Source: Sclerurus mexicanus
Lineage: Eukaryota > Chordata > Aves > Passeriformes > Furnariidae
Assembly (NCBI GenBank): GCA_013396755.1
Contig: VWZF01002258.1
Coordinates: 310,001-374,000, forward strand
Direction: 5' to 3'
DNA length: 64,000 nucleotides
A program made the position numbers and the translations under genes. Below, piece after piece: positions 12,001 to 24,735 of this stretch; within the stretch, counting starts at the first letter, position 1, and every line of letters begins with the position of its first letter. The notes under the pieces are model-generated. The model was given only the letters and a program-made list of their open reading frames with translations. It made no database searches and had not been told where the DNA came from.

Positions 12001-12479
12001 GGCCCTGCACCTACTTTCAGTGAGTTGACCTGGAATCAGCTTTTCCTGTACTTTACTCAGAACACTGAAAAGACAAGAAATATACAGTAGTACATGGAAT
12101 CACTTCAGCTCCCACACACTCATGTTGGAGCTTCAGTATGAGAAATACCTAACAAAAAAATTTAAAAGCATCTGTTGAACAAGGTTAAATGTGACTTCTA
12201 CGCATAGCAGGGACCTTTCTCTGTAACAACTGTAAACATATGTCAACAAGACCCAGAAGACTGGATAGATTAGATTTGTTAGCAGATAACAGGCTGGATT
12301 CTGTCATCCCTACTCATGCTGAACAGCACTTTTATCAGCTTTTATTACAAGTAAGGTTCTGTTCAAGAACAGTACGGATTCCCCCATCGCCCACAAAGCA
12401 TGCAATCTTCTTGCAACACAGATCAAAACCGAGAATTAAAATAAGAAGAAAAATCAGATGCCTTTCATGTGCCATGATC
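9031..12479. other. Intron, no recognised feature
   Basis: AT-rich intron. The longest open frame (minus strand, 9936-10397, 153 codons) has no recognisable domain, repeats or splice context, and is taken as chance. No transposon was recognised. Confidence 0.55.
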
Positions 12480-12740
12480 AACTGTCCACACCTGCTAAAA
12501 TTCCCAAACTTAGGACATACTGGCGGATTCTCCCAATGCTTCCTTTGCCTCCAACAGCATCATTGTGCCTTGGCTCCTCCAAGCAGCCTAATAAATAGTG
12601 CCTGGCGGTGACTTCCCTCCTCGCTCCCTCCCTCTGTGCCTTCCTTCTCCATCAGCTATTTGGATTCAAACATGCACAGCTCATGCATAAGCAAACAGGT
12701 GCAAGGGACGGGTCTGCCAAACCCCAAGCAAGCACGAGGT
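12480..12740. promoter_or_regulatory. GC-richer enhancer-like block (candidate)
   Basis: More GC-rich than its surroundings, with several CpGs (ACTGGCGGATTC, GCCTGGCGGTGAC), a CACACCTGC E-box, CAGCCTAATAAATAG and CTCATGCATAAGC. The composition contrast and motif mix suggest a regulatory element. Conservation was not tested. Confidence 0.25.
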
Positions 12741-15479
12741 ACACATGTATCTTGCTGATTGTGGCATGCTACTGATAGAAGGCGACAAGGCCAGACAATA
12801 GGTGGGGTCAGTAGGTGGCTCTTTGATTTCCCTGGCTCTCCACAGAACAGCAGCATGGGAGTTTGCCTATGGGGGACAAATGCTGCCTTTCCATGGAAAA
12901 CATTAAAGCACCAGGGCTACAAAACCAACAAGCATCCGGAACACCAACATCCTTTCTTATCAGGAAAATTGCTAATGCAAATCAGGATGTATTCACCCAC
13001 AAGCCTTGTGTGCTTGTGAGGAGACGATTAACTGTGAAAACTGTAATAAAACAAATAGCTTTGTGAGTATTATGAATTTCCCATAAAAAATGAGAGATAC
13101 TCCAGTAACCAAAATGTAAAAATGGAGTATTTTCCATCAGAAGGAGATTTCAAGTACAATCTGATCTCATCAACATGTGCTGTTACACCTTTAGCTTATT
13201 TTTCTTTTTCCTTTTTTTTTTCTCATCCAGCTAAGTTAAGACATTGCAGAACACTTCAGCAAACACTCAAGCCTGCTGTCCCAGAAGTATTGATTATGTT
13301 TCAATGCTGTTGGTCAGTGAACCAACATTATCTCCATCTCAAAGCACATGTCCACTTTCAGAGTTTTTATGTAGCAAGATGACAAGTTCATTAAGATTTA
13401 AAAACCAAGAAACCAAACTAATAAAACAAGACAATTGATTCAATATGGTAACAAGGGAAACTAGCTGAAATGCCCAAATTAAAGCCACAACATAAACTGC
13501 ACCAAGCTCACCAGTTTAAGTGCCACAGCACCAATTTACAACAGCAAGAAGTGCTACCTTTTTTTTTGCACATCTCCTGTGTTTCATATAATCTATTTTT
13601 TAGACACGTATTCAGAAAGTAACAGCCACTATTAACACACTGCTCTGAATTACTGTGAAAGAGTTACCAAGGTTTATATAGTATCATACCACATATTCCA
13701 TTTATATTTTAAAACGCTGCTTTAAAAAGAACAGTAAACTACTGAGGTAGAAGACATTCCTTGACTACTGCACTCAATCAGTTCAAACTGTCCATTCTTA
13801 GAAACTGTAAAACCCGCAATCATTTACTTACAATATTTAGAACTCTACAATACAAAAATAAACACGTGTACCTCACATGACACAATAAACCCAAAATGTT
13901 GGGTACGTATGATGATGAAAAAGCACCCAGATCACTCCATGTTCAGAATGGGACAGTAAATTTAGTAGTAGCAAAGAAATGGTGAAAAATAATTAAGATC
14001 TTGGTATTTAAGTGCTGAACATTATTTCACACTAAGCAATCCTATGTGACAACTCTGCTTTTAGAAAGCGTAACACTTCTTCACATACGGAACAATCCTC
14101 ACCTCTAACATGAGCCCTAAATTACCTGCAACATCACCTGAAATAGCCTGGAAACACTATTAAAACACACACCTAGTGGGGTTGCTGCTGGTTCTAGGGC
14201 TGTTTTTAGCCCTGTATCTCTCATATGCACTTTGCCCCTCTCAGTCGAATTCCTAAGTGCTGGCAGTCAGATTCAGACTGATTAATGGACATTTGTGCTG
14301 GCAAGGTACACGAACAGTGGAAACTCCTCCCCTTTTCAACCTGTCTCTAAAACACTTCTACTAGATCAACCAAAATGTGGCCTTTCACTTGAAAAACTTT
14401 TCTGACAAATTCCAAATGTCAAATTATTAAAGCAAAGAATATTTAATTTTCTATCTGTTTTTAAGTATCTTCATTAGGCAGACTATTACGATTTAAATGA
14501 CAAGTATGCCCTGTAAATTCTCAGTTTCTTACCATGATGTATTTTCTAAATGTTTCAAACAGATTAAGCTAAAACAAAACAAACTATCAGGAGGTAATGA
14601 CAGTTCATTTTATCAGCATGCTCCAATAAACCAAGGCATTAATAAGTAATTGCATTCCCCTCTCACAAATATCACTAGTACCAGGAGACTTCATTTAAAT
14701 AAGTTTGTCATAATATTAAGCATCAGAATAAAAAAAAAATCAGTTTTTATTTTCCATATGGCTAAATCTATAAACTTAAATAAAACTAAAAATCCCTCTT
14801 TAGAACTCCAGTAACCTCTACCCAGAACTCTATTTACATTCATAACATCTTTCTCCTTTCACCTCCATTTTACTTCAAAAGCTACAGACCACTTGAATTC
14901 TCCGCTGTGCACTTTGGAGGTTGAATACAAGTGGCTTACAAAGATTTAAAACCAGGTTATTCATAGCTTTATTGCCATGATAAATATTTCCCCCTTCAGT
15001 ATGGTGATCTCAGACTTCATACAGCAGAGCAGGCATTTCACCTAAGGTAAAAAGTGACTTCAAACTCAGTATTTTTGTCACAATGCAAAAACTGTATTAA
15101 GAACAATAGAAGAAACAGCCCTTCAGCTATGTATGCATAAACCCTGATACATAGTGATAGTTTTATTGTCAGGTGTTCGCCACAAATACAATGTAGAAAT
15201 AATAATGCAAATACAAAAAGACATCCAAGATATTTCCAAAATTTAATCCAGAAAAAAAAGGTAAAATAAAAGGTATGTTTCAATATGGGAAGCATCTGGT
15301 GACTCCTCTGAATAATTGGCAAGTTAATCAAATTATAAAACTTTTATTGAACTTTCTATATGAATTTACAACTTTTTTTTAAGTTTTCCAATTTTCATTC
15401 CTCCAAGCACATATTTAGACCAAGTTCTGCAATTCAACTTCATAGCTGTCTTATCTTCAAAGAATAAAAAAGAGATGCA
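12741..15479. other. Intron, no recognised feature
   Basis: AT-rich intron with short poly-T runs. A small perfect hairpin AGGGCT/AGCCCT lies near 14197-14216, and a homeobox-like GACTGATTAATGG lies near 14276. No gene or transposon was recognised. Confidence 0.55.
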
Positions 15480-15960
15480 TGCAGAGTCGGGTTGATTAAT
15501 TTTAGTTTCAATTTGTAATCTATTTAATCAAACAGCGGATGAAGATGATCACTTTTAGTAAAAGTAGTTTAATTAGAGCAGAAAGCCATCAGAAGCAGCA
15601 AGCAGAAGAAGGCTATTATCAATGAGTTTAATGAGAATGGCAAATATATGACTCCCCTAACACATGAAGGGACAGTATCACTCAGATGACTAACATTCAG
15701 CAGGCTCTCCTCAGTGCCTTCTGAAACTTCATCAGCTATATTATTTCATGGCATGCATAATCAGTAAACACTGAATTTGGAATACAGGGAAAATATGGCA
15801 CCATTGGTGCTACTCATGGGATTTTACCCAAGGATGCAGCAGAAATGAGCAATCATTCAGCAGGCCTGCTTGGTCTGCCTCTAATTTATCATGGCTTACA
15901 TCTCATGCCTGCCAGCAGAGCTGAATTCATATGTTATTGTCCCAAACCTGTCACTTTCTG
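15480..15960. promoter_or_regulatory. Enhancer-like block rich in homeodomain cores (candidate)
   Basis: Clustered motifs include GGTTGATTAATTTTAG, ATTTAATCAAAC, TTTAATTAGAGC (TAATTA at 15570-15575), CATGGCATGCATAATCAG and AGCAATCATTCAG. The composition is balanced, with no simple repeats. This is the typical look of a developmental conserved non-coding element, but alignment would be needed to confirm it. Confidence 0.35.
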
Positions 15961-16919
15961 GACTGCTTTTTAATCTTCCTCCTAGAATTACATTCAGAAA
16001 GGTCACTGCTATCCAATTAGAACCTTATCAAAGATGCACATGCAGACTGGATTCAGGCTTATCGAGAATGGGTCATAAATCCAGAAATTGCACATCGCAC
16101 AGTACCATTACCATAATGAATAACTCACATGGAAAAAAAGTGTCAAAAAATACCTGTGTATTGCCAGGCAAGTGTCTGACTGTGTTTCTCCATAGTCTAC
16201 AGCAGGTGAATGAGTTATTTATAATTACAGGAATGATGGAAATCAAAGACCATCAAATCCAGTAACACCTTGAATTTTATATGAAACCTGACATTGTATA
16301 CATTTCTACAGAGACTTCCCTGCTCTTTTTTCTTAAGTCTTCAAATGTGTTTTCAAGATTATTTGCAAGCATTGCTAACATTAATATACGAACAAGAGAA
16401 ATACTGAAGTGTATGATCCAGTTGAACAGGTAATGATTTAGCAAATACAGCCTAGGAACATTAAGACTGAAAAGCATAAAACACAGACCAGATCTTTACA
16501 TGGCTAGTGCTTCCAAAATTTCATTCGGTTCCCCAATTTGACAAAGTGCATTTTCAATATTGCCCATTCCAGAAGCAGAAAGTAGCACATCTTTATTAAT
16601 AAAACCTCCACTTATTAAAAATCCCCTGGAAACACCAAGCATTTTAAGTCCCTCAACAGTTGCTTACAGGGATTATACTGATTTATAAACAGGATCAAAG
16701 CAATTCTGTCAAGAGTATAAGCAGATGAAAGAATTGAGTAGGTTTAAGAACTGCAGTAGGAACCATTCACTCTTTCTCCCAGCACACTGCCAACTTCATT
16801 GGTCAGTATCTGAGGACAGGTTCAAGTAGGGGAAGAGGAATATGGAGCTAAGCCTGAAGTCTCCACAAAGCAATGCAAAGTCTAGAATATCTATCACAGA
16901 GCTTCAACATCTAACTGTA
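15961..16919. other. Intron, no recognised feature
   Basis: Intronic sequence. The open frames at 15891-16265 and 16277-16477 show no known domain and no splice context. Confidence 0.55.
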
Positions 16920-17080
16920 AGTGAAAACTTATTGTTTTTTCACCACCCATCAGTTCATTCCTTTCCACACCTACTCTGATTAATCCTATGCATTAATCAG
17001 GAACACATATTGCCTACAGCTACTGAGCAAGCCCCTGCAGTAGACAGTGCATTGTTGCACCGTGGTGCATCACATAACAG
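16920..17080. promoter_or_regulatory. Candidate element with a perfect homeodomain-type inverted repeat
   Basis: 16976-17000 reads CTGATTAAT, a 7-base spacer (CCTATGC), then ATTAATCAG. This is a perfect 9-bp inverted repeat containing TAATCC and TTAATCA homeodomain cores. It is immediately followed by GCCTACAGCTACTGAGCAAG. The arrangement would suit a homeodomain dimer site, which is inference from sequence only. Confidence 0.35.
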
Positions 17081-18619
17081 AGACCTGAGTATATTCTTGC
17101 GTATGGATTTATTGCAGGCTCAAGCTGGATCTCAGTAGCTCATAAAGGAAAGTAGACATGGTTATTAACAGCAAACCAGCACACTTTGGCATGAAAACAC
17201 TTGCCTCAGCTTTTCTCATAATAAATACAGCATGTTCTTAGGTCTGATATTATAATATTTATGCAGCAACAACACGATGGCACTTACTCTTCATTTAGAA
17301 TGAAAACTAAGATGCAGGCTATTCTTAGTGATTTTTTTCCTACATCTTTCATATTTTTTCTATGATTTACTTTTTTCATTAGAACAAGCTTCTGAATTTG
17401 GTATGCACTTTATTTAACAGCATTCAAGTAAAGACCTCTACAATGACTTGTTTTAACTGGGGCATTTGCACTCTCATAGAAAGTAAAGTGCACTGAAAGC
17501 ACATGTTTAATAGCCTGGGTATTACTGTTCATTCCTGGAACTTAAACTGAGAAATATTTCACAACATAAAATACATGTTGCTCATGAGGCAATGCATTTG
17601 AATCACTTCTCCCTTCCCAGTTGTTTTCTGTTTAGTTTGGACTTCCATCTGTCTGTAAGGAAGTGAAGATGCACCCTAGATTCTTTTTTTTATTATTAAA
17701 TGTTGATAAGGGCAACACCTATAGCTTTATTCACTCACATAAGAGGCTGTCAAAATCTGCTTTGATTGGAAAGTAGTTGAACTTCATTCCTAATTGTAAA
17801 AAACAGGCAAAAAAAAAAATTTGAGAAAGGCTGCTGCTACCAAACTTAAAGTAAGAAAACTGCAAAAGTTTTCAAACTCACCAGAGCAAGAGGAACATTT
17901 AAAAATGCTTTGCCCAGTGGTTGCACAGGAGACTATTCAGCTACAGATTTTTGTATTTACATTGTATTAATGACTTGCTGTGCAGCAATAATTGAAACTG
18001 AAATGTGAGTAAAATCTGCTTAAAAAAAATAAATCATAAAATGCACATAACACCCAAGTGTTACAAACTGACAATTCAACACAGAGAAACCTGAGTGCCT
18101 CACAAGGAAGTCTGATTTGTCAGTCACCTGTAAAGGTGCCAGGACTCACAGCACAAGAGTTCAAATGTTAGTTGTCTGGGACAGAGGTGGTCTTTTTGTT
18201 GTGCCTTTACATTGTTTTCAACATTGGGAAGCCATTTCTGTAGGCCTCAGTGTATTATATATTATAGTTAATAAAATCCAACTTTCAGCACAGAGTAACA
18301 GATCTCCTTATTGGTAATCATAACCAGAAAGGTCACAAATTACAGGGCATGGAGCAAGAATTACTGGATCCTACCCAGAGATGTCTCTTCTAGGTCAAGG
18401 TTAGGGGGTACTGGAAGCACCACAACATTTATTTTTTTTCTGTCAACAATGTCCTGCTCCTGTGATAAATTAAGGACTCAAGGCTCCAGGTCACTTTTGA
18501 ACCCTTCATCAGTTATAAATTCTCCTTAGTAATAAGCAGAACACTGTTAGCAAACATAATGATTTACAGTAACAAGGATGCGTGTACCATTCTTCCAGAA
18601 TAGACTGTCAGTTTATTTT
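17081..18619. other. Intron, no recognised feature
   Basis: AT-rich intron. Two adjacent short open frames (18117-18529) have no recognised homology. Confidence 0.55.
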
Positions 18620-18720
18620 ATAATAGCTAGTATTTACAGAGCACTTTTCTAACATAAACTAATTAATTATATTCTCAACTGTTTCTATTCAAAATTCTAA
18701 TGATGTAGTAAGTATTATGA
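18620..18720 (+). repeat. MIR SINE remnant (5' half)
   Basis: ATAATAGCTAGTATTTACAG and AGCACTTTTCT match the MIR start (agtagctaacatttattgagcgctt). CTAATGATGTAGTAAGTATTAT further on matches the consensus ccctatgaggtaggtactattat. A middle segment is lost or highly diverged. Confidence 0.55.
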
Positions 18721-21700
18721 GCAATCACCGAATGTCCACTGAGACTTCCGTGCTTGACTTACAGCATCAGATGAGCTCATAGAAAGCAGCCAACAAAGTC
18801 CAAAAGGATCTTTGTTTATTTCCACCACCTAATTATGTTCTTCAACCATTCCTTCAGCTCCTTGGTTATTCTGTTAAGTCCATGACTAGTTTTAAGCGCA
18901 GCAATTTTTACATTAGATTGAAGAGTGAATTACCACTCTGAACTCATTTTTCAAGAGCTTGTAACTCAACCTTAGTGTTTTGCTTAGGACCATCAAGTAG
19001 TAAAGAAATTCTCAACCTTGATTCAAATCAGACTCAAGATAAAGAAAAAAGAAAACAGAAAACCAGCAATGAAAAAACCCCACAGACATGCCTGTAAAAG
19101 TCAAGGATATTCTAGAGGTACTGCTTTTGTAGTCTATACTGACTATAATTTTTTGCACTCATATGTTGGAAATTATTTTCTGACATAAATACACCTTTTT
19201 ACCAAAGAAGTTTTGCAGGGGTACAAAAATGAAGGCATTCATTATTCTTCAGCATATCCCAGAGCTCCAGGGGATTAAAGCATTCTCTGTCTAAAAGCAA
19301 ACTCAGTGCTTCCTAGCTCTGTCTCCTGTGATGCTTACAGGCACTGTTGCCCTGCTAGTAGAAATTCCAAGGAGAGAGGCAGGAATGTTAACTGTGGATA
19401 CTCATTCTAGCTTGCCACTGAATTTCTGGGTAAAGGGGGGAAAATTATCAATGAACTAGTAGACTCTACAAGAGATACAATATAAAACCAGCACTAAGAA
19501 TTAAGACAGCAACCGAAAACAAATTTACCAAAATGCATTGAAACTTTCACTCTGAGATGAGGCTTATGTTTTAGCTAAAAAAATCATTTATTTAATCAGG
19601 GTATTGGTAATACAATCATCTCTATATTATCAAGTGCTCTTAACCATTCATTATTACAGAAATTCTAGCAAGTAAACCATGTGCCAATTCTGTTTATATC
19701 AGAAAACCTTAAGAGAGAATGAGAAGAAATATATTAAGCATGAAGACTGCAATATATAAAAAGTAGGTGACAACTGAGGTCATGCAGATTTTCTGGATGG
19801 AAAACAATTTGGCCCAGGGTCATTCTGTATCCTCTTAAGTACTGCTCAGAGAGAGGTATTCAACCAAGGATAGAACAAGAGCCTCCTCTGTGCTACTCTA
19901 ACCTTGCATTCCCCAGGGCCCTAACTACATTCCAACGTCTCCAAATTGCACGAGCCAAAACAATGTCCAGAGGACTTGAACAAGAACATTTTATAGGCCT
20001 TAAAGAGAAAAGAACTGTCCATAAGAAAGTTTTATTTAAATAGATCATTTTTGGGTCAAAATAGTAATTTAAATATCAAGTCTTTATTGCCAGCAGCCAT
20101 TACTCTTAAAGTAACGACATAAATACAAACCAATAAAGCCATAAGAAAGAATGATGCTGAAGACTGGGCAACATCTTACTGTCATAGCTGATTATTCCAC
20201 TTTCTAGTCCACAATAGCCAGGTTTTGTATGCATTTAAGCCATCTTCATCACATAAACAGCACTGGTGCACTTCAGGAGACTGCCTGGGTCTCTCACAGC
20301 ATAAGCAGTTCTGCACACTCAAAAGCAACACCAACAGGGAACACCCTTCAAGGCAAAGTTGCACTACACAGCCAAGAGTGATTATGCAAAAAAGAAACCA
20401 AATATTTCAATAATCTAGAAAAAAAAGTCTGAACCTGCTGCTCAGAAGGAGGCTGATGACTGTATCACATCTCACTGTATTATGATCAATGCATTTTCAT
20501 AGAAAAGATGTTAGATATGCAGTGAAGCATCTGACCACATAATATTTGCATTAGAAAATTAGCATCCTGCAAATTAAACTTGGCACGGACTAAGTGGATT
20601 TGAAACTGGTAATTGATAAATCCAGCAAAAGAGATATCACTGGGGAATCACCAATGCAAAAGCAAGTTCCTAGTGGAGTCATGATGGCACTGGTTCACAC
20701 CCTCAAAACAATTCAATATCTGCCAGTAATCGAGAAGAAAATATAAGGTCACTACTAATCCAATTTTCACACAACACACATTACTGGATAATGAAGTGGC
20801 AAGCAATCCATACAAATAAACATTGCTTGATAAACTGGGCACAGTTCAAGATTTATGGTAAGATCATATTTCAAAACAAACAAAAAAAACCCACAATAAC
20901 ACAATGGAAGATTATATTTCCTAGAGGAAAAGGGAAATAACCATGGGAACACAAGCTCCTGATTTAACAAAGCAGTTTAAAATTACTGAAATGATATCTG
21001 GATGTAAGAAAATAGCAGCAAAGATGTTTACCCAGGGAGTAACTAGCAGTGACTAGGCTATTCTTTGGATATTTTGCCTAATATTACTGTCTACACTTTT
21101 AAAGTACAGTAAAAAACCCAACAGTGTTCAACTTATTCCTGTGTCCCTTTTGTGAAGTTTGAAAATGACAGTTTAGAATTTGATACTTAAAAAATTCAAG
21201 CTTCTAGAACTATCTGAGAAAAGGCGTAGGTAATAAATATTTATGCAAGCTGCATTTTTTTCAAGTCTTTTTCCTTAGGGTGACATTCCCACTGCAGGAT
21301 TTCAGTATTTCATAGCTGGAAGTTGGGACTAGGAAAATTCAAATTGCAAGTAAAGCTAATGGAGGGAATAAATTACTGAAATTGAAGTAACTGGATTGAG
21401 GGTTTGGGGTTTTTTTTTGGCGGTTCTTTCAATGTTAATGAAGCAGGTTTCTCAAAATATTCTGAAACCTGAAAAAATTTAATCTTGCTTCCCTGAAAAC
21501 TGTCTCTGGATCCCAAGGCTGTAGATTTCAGGCACTCCAAAACCATCAGACTGCCATCTAATCAGTGCTTGAAAGCTGTACTTATGAGACACCACCTGGC
21601 GATGTGAATCCCATTTTACTGCCATTCCTCACAGCTACGCAGGGAAAGTAAATGTCAACTGCGTGAAACAGCTGCAATATTTAAGACATATGACTTCTCA

Positions 21701-22739
21701 GAAATACCACGTGGTGTAGGCACCAAGACTTTTTTCTCTGCAGAATATTCAGTTTGTATAATTTAAGAAGAAATGTGATATGAAGCCTAGAACAGAACAA
21801 CTAAAATCCATGAAGTAGTGGTTTTACTTTTGGGTCATCTCAACATCAAAACAGCATAGATGGGATGTGATTTCCCTAATTTGAAATGTTTAACTCTATC
21901 CAGACATTCAACATTTATTCAAAATAGCATGGAACAAATTCAAGCCCTAAAACAAAAGTATGTGTCTTTCCAGCCACACATTGACCCTACTACAAAAGTT
22001 GTGGCTTGGGTTATGCAGGATGTCAAACTACATGATTTTGAAAACTCTGCCTTAATTTATTCAGATTATATAAATCAACACCAATTTTCCTTGCTCAGCA
22101 AGAAGGTAATTAAATAGTTTGGAAAATAAAGCTTCTTAAGTAGATGTTCACACATGGTTTTGGCAATAGTTCTGGAAAATAATAATTAAAAAGTCTGGTA
22201 TGTTTTAACTTTTACTGCAGTTTTAACAGATAAATATAAACGGGAAAGAGCTGAATCATGTGACTGGCTCATTTCTTCCCTAAGATCACCTGCACCTGCT
22301 CTGTTGTCTACAGCTTGAGGGCATCCCTGTCCAGGTATAGGCTACTATTCCCATGATATGGAAAGAAGAATTCCCAGACAGTTTTAATGTCTTGTTTTGC
22401 TGTTTGACTAAACTCATGATAGTCCAAAGAGCTAAACATGCATAAAAAAAACATTTATGTGACCATTCCCACAATCATCTTGAACAGCACTGGCACTTTC
22501 CTGGCAAATTTCCCTCTCTATTCCAACTCTGCCTCCCCAAGAATTAAATTCTTTAAAGCCAAATAAATGTTCTACTGCCAATAAGCTGCAGAAGACAAAC
22601 AAACAGGTAAACTTGCCAAGAAATATTTCTACTGGTATCCGCTGATTGAAGAGAAGGTCAATATTGCTTTACTTTTGAAACATGTCAGCTTGGCAGCTCT
22701 CCTTTGCCCTCTCCCACCTGCTTTAGTGTTGGTAAACCT
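18721..22739. other. Intron, no recognised feature
   Basis: AT-rich intron with short A and T runs. No exon, RNA gene or recognisable transposon was found. Open frames here are all under 90 codons and unremarkable. Confidence 0.55.
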
Positions 22740-23290
22740 CTAAACTCTGACCCACGTGCTGCCAACCACATCACCACCGACTGCAAGTTGCTCTCCTAGT
22801 TGAAATTTTAAATTACTGTCCCATCATTTCTTGCATTTAAGGTTGTCACTAGAGTTGTCAAAAGTACGGGATTGCTGTGTGAGACCTTCACACCTGGCTC
22901 CTGCTCTGATCTACAGACACCTCAATTCCACAGCTGTCAGAGTGCTGACACCAACTGCAGTTAATGACACCGTGTCATCTCTCTGGCTCATTTACCTGCC
23001 GACCCTGCAAACAAATGGGCACTAGCAGGGAAGATAGGGAAGTGAGCAGCAGATACCATATTCATCATAATCACTATGATCCACAGTAGAAGAAAATCAA
23101 TTCCTCTTAATCGAATAGAGTGACTTATTAAGGGTTATAAGTCCTGGCTGGAGAGCTGTACTGATTGGATTATGCTGGGAGAGAAATTAGCAATGAGCCC
23201 TTGAACTCTCTTTCCTTTTGTCTTCTGGCTCAGAGTTGCTATTAAATGATTACCTTATGAAAATATTAGTAAGCAAGTCATGCTCTGATC
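22740..23290. promoter_or_regulatory. Enhancer-like block (candidate)
   Basis: Contains a CACGTG E-box (22753-22758), TTGCATTTAAGG, CAGCTGTCAGAGTGCTGACA, ACTGCAGTTAATGACACC, CTCTTAATCGAATAGAG and a GATTGGATTATGCTGGG segment with an OTX-type GGATTA (23167-23172) next to an ATTGG box. The base composition is balanced and repeat-free over 500 bases. It resembles conserved intronic enhancers, but conservation is not shown. Confidence 0.35.
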
Positions 23291-24679
23291 AGGGAGAGCA
23301 ACAGGAAAAAGGGTACTGAAAGGGTTCCTGAAGTGTTGACAGGCAGAGATGTGAGCAAACCAAATGTGCCCATCACAGCATTTCTGGTTCTTGATTGAAA
23401 CAGCACAGCAATGGGTACCAGAGACAAACACTTGAGACTCCCCAGAACAACAATCTTCAACTCAGTACCTCAGTCACCTTGCAGGTTGATAAGGAATTAC
23501 TTATACTGTGACATACTGCAACTGCAAATTAAAACTGACCCCAAATGCAGTTTGCAACAAATTTTTCTTCATCAAGTCAGTGAATCAAATATAAGTCTTT
23601 ATAAACACTACTTAAAGAGATTAGGAAGCAAAGAAATAAAAGTAGAGATGGAAAGTAAACATTTAAGATGAACACTGGCAAAACAGAATTTCTCTTTCCA
23701 GTTAAAATAGCACACTGTTATCCTGCATTTAGAGTCTACTGCTGGCTTTTAAGTATTAGATTCAGAATAAGATTTAACCAGTCCTAACAGGAAACCTGGG
23801 ATGAGTGGGTTTGTGTGTTTAAACTGGGGAAAAATATGCATGGAAATGATACTTCATTTGACCTTTCAAAACGAGAATCTCTGGAATTAATGGAAGTTGT
23901 CTGTCAGCACCTTACAGGATCACCTTGACTTCTACACATGCAGCAAAGGTGCACCACAGCCTTCACTAGCAACAGCAGGCCAGGCCATCTGAGTTGCATG
24001 CCTAGGGCAGAATTTAAGGGAAGTAAGTGATACAGAGTCTGTGCACATCTGCTGATTATCTCCTTCACTAATCTTTAAACTTTTCAACAGCCTTCTTAAC
24101 ATAAGAAGACCAAAATCCTTTGAAGAGTCTAGCTATTTAGTCCACATTATCATAGTTCTGTGCTTCACTACAAATTCCAAAATGGAAAAGCCTTAGGAAA
24201 AAACAAAATTTCATTATTACAGTTCTTAAAATAGCCTATTTGGAGTTTTCAGTTTTGTGCAATGGCCACATTCTAGCAGAATAGAAGTTAACTAAAAAGA
24301 GAAATTATGTGCTCTGGGTCTTCTTTTGCTCCTATACCACAACAGTTTGTGGCTAACATTAGTATTCCCAGATAGTGGAAAACCATTATTTTTCTAATAT
24401 TTTTCTCAAAGCTGTACTGATAGCTTTAATCACAATGATTTTGCTACTTATGATTAAAGAAATATTTAAAATAAGGACTTGCAGATTAAAAAGACAAGTT
24501 CTGCCAGTTTCCAAAATGTATTTTATGCTTGTCCCAGAGACACAGCAGTAATATAATATCCATGTGATGAATTACATTTACCTCTGACCACCTCAACTGC
24601 TCTCTGCATGCTAATCCATCACTTTGGGAATTATTCAACCGTTCCAGGTCCCCAAGCTTCAAATGAACACTATTAGAAA
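23291..24679. other. Intron, no recognised feature
   Basis: Intronic sequence. No exon or transposon was recognised. Confidence 0.55.
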
Positions 24680-24735
24680 GAAGTTACACTTGCTGGGACT
24701 TGCTTGCTCAGCTGGGCTTGAACCCATGTAACACT
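24680..24735 (+). repeat. Possible short MIR-type remnant
   Basis: AAGTTACACTTGCTGGGACTTGC followed by CAGCTGGGCTTGAACCCATG resembles the MIR segment aagtgacttgc ... agctgggcttgaaccca. The match is short and could be chance. Confidence 0.3.

Noticed and set aside
12240..12611. Plus-strand 123-codon open frame, arginine-rich start
   Set aside because: It overlaps a GC-richer non-coding block, and no domain is recognisable.
19800..19925. Possible third MIR copy (GGCCCAGGGTCATTCTG)
   Set aside because: Only one short block resembles MIR, and the surrounding order does not follow the consensus.
24700..24725. tRNA B-box-like GGGCTTGAACCC
   Set aside because: No matching A-box or cloverleaf could be formed. 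It is better explained as a possible MIR remnant.
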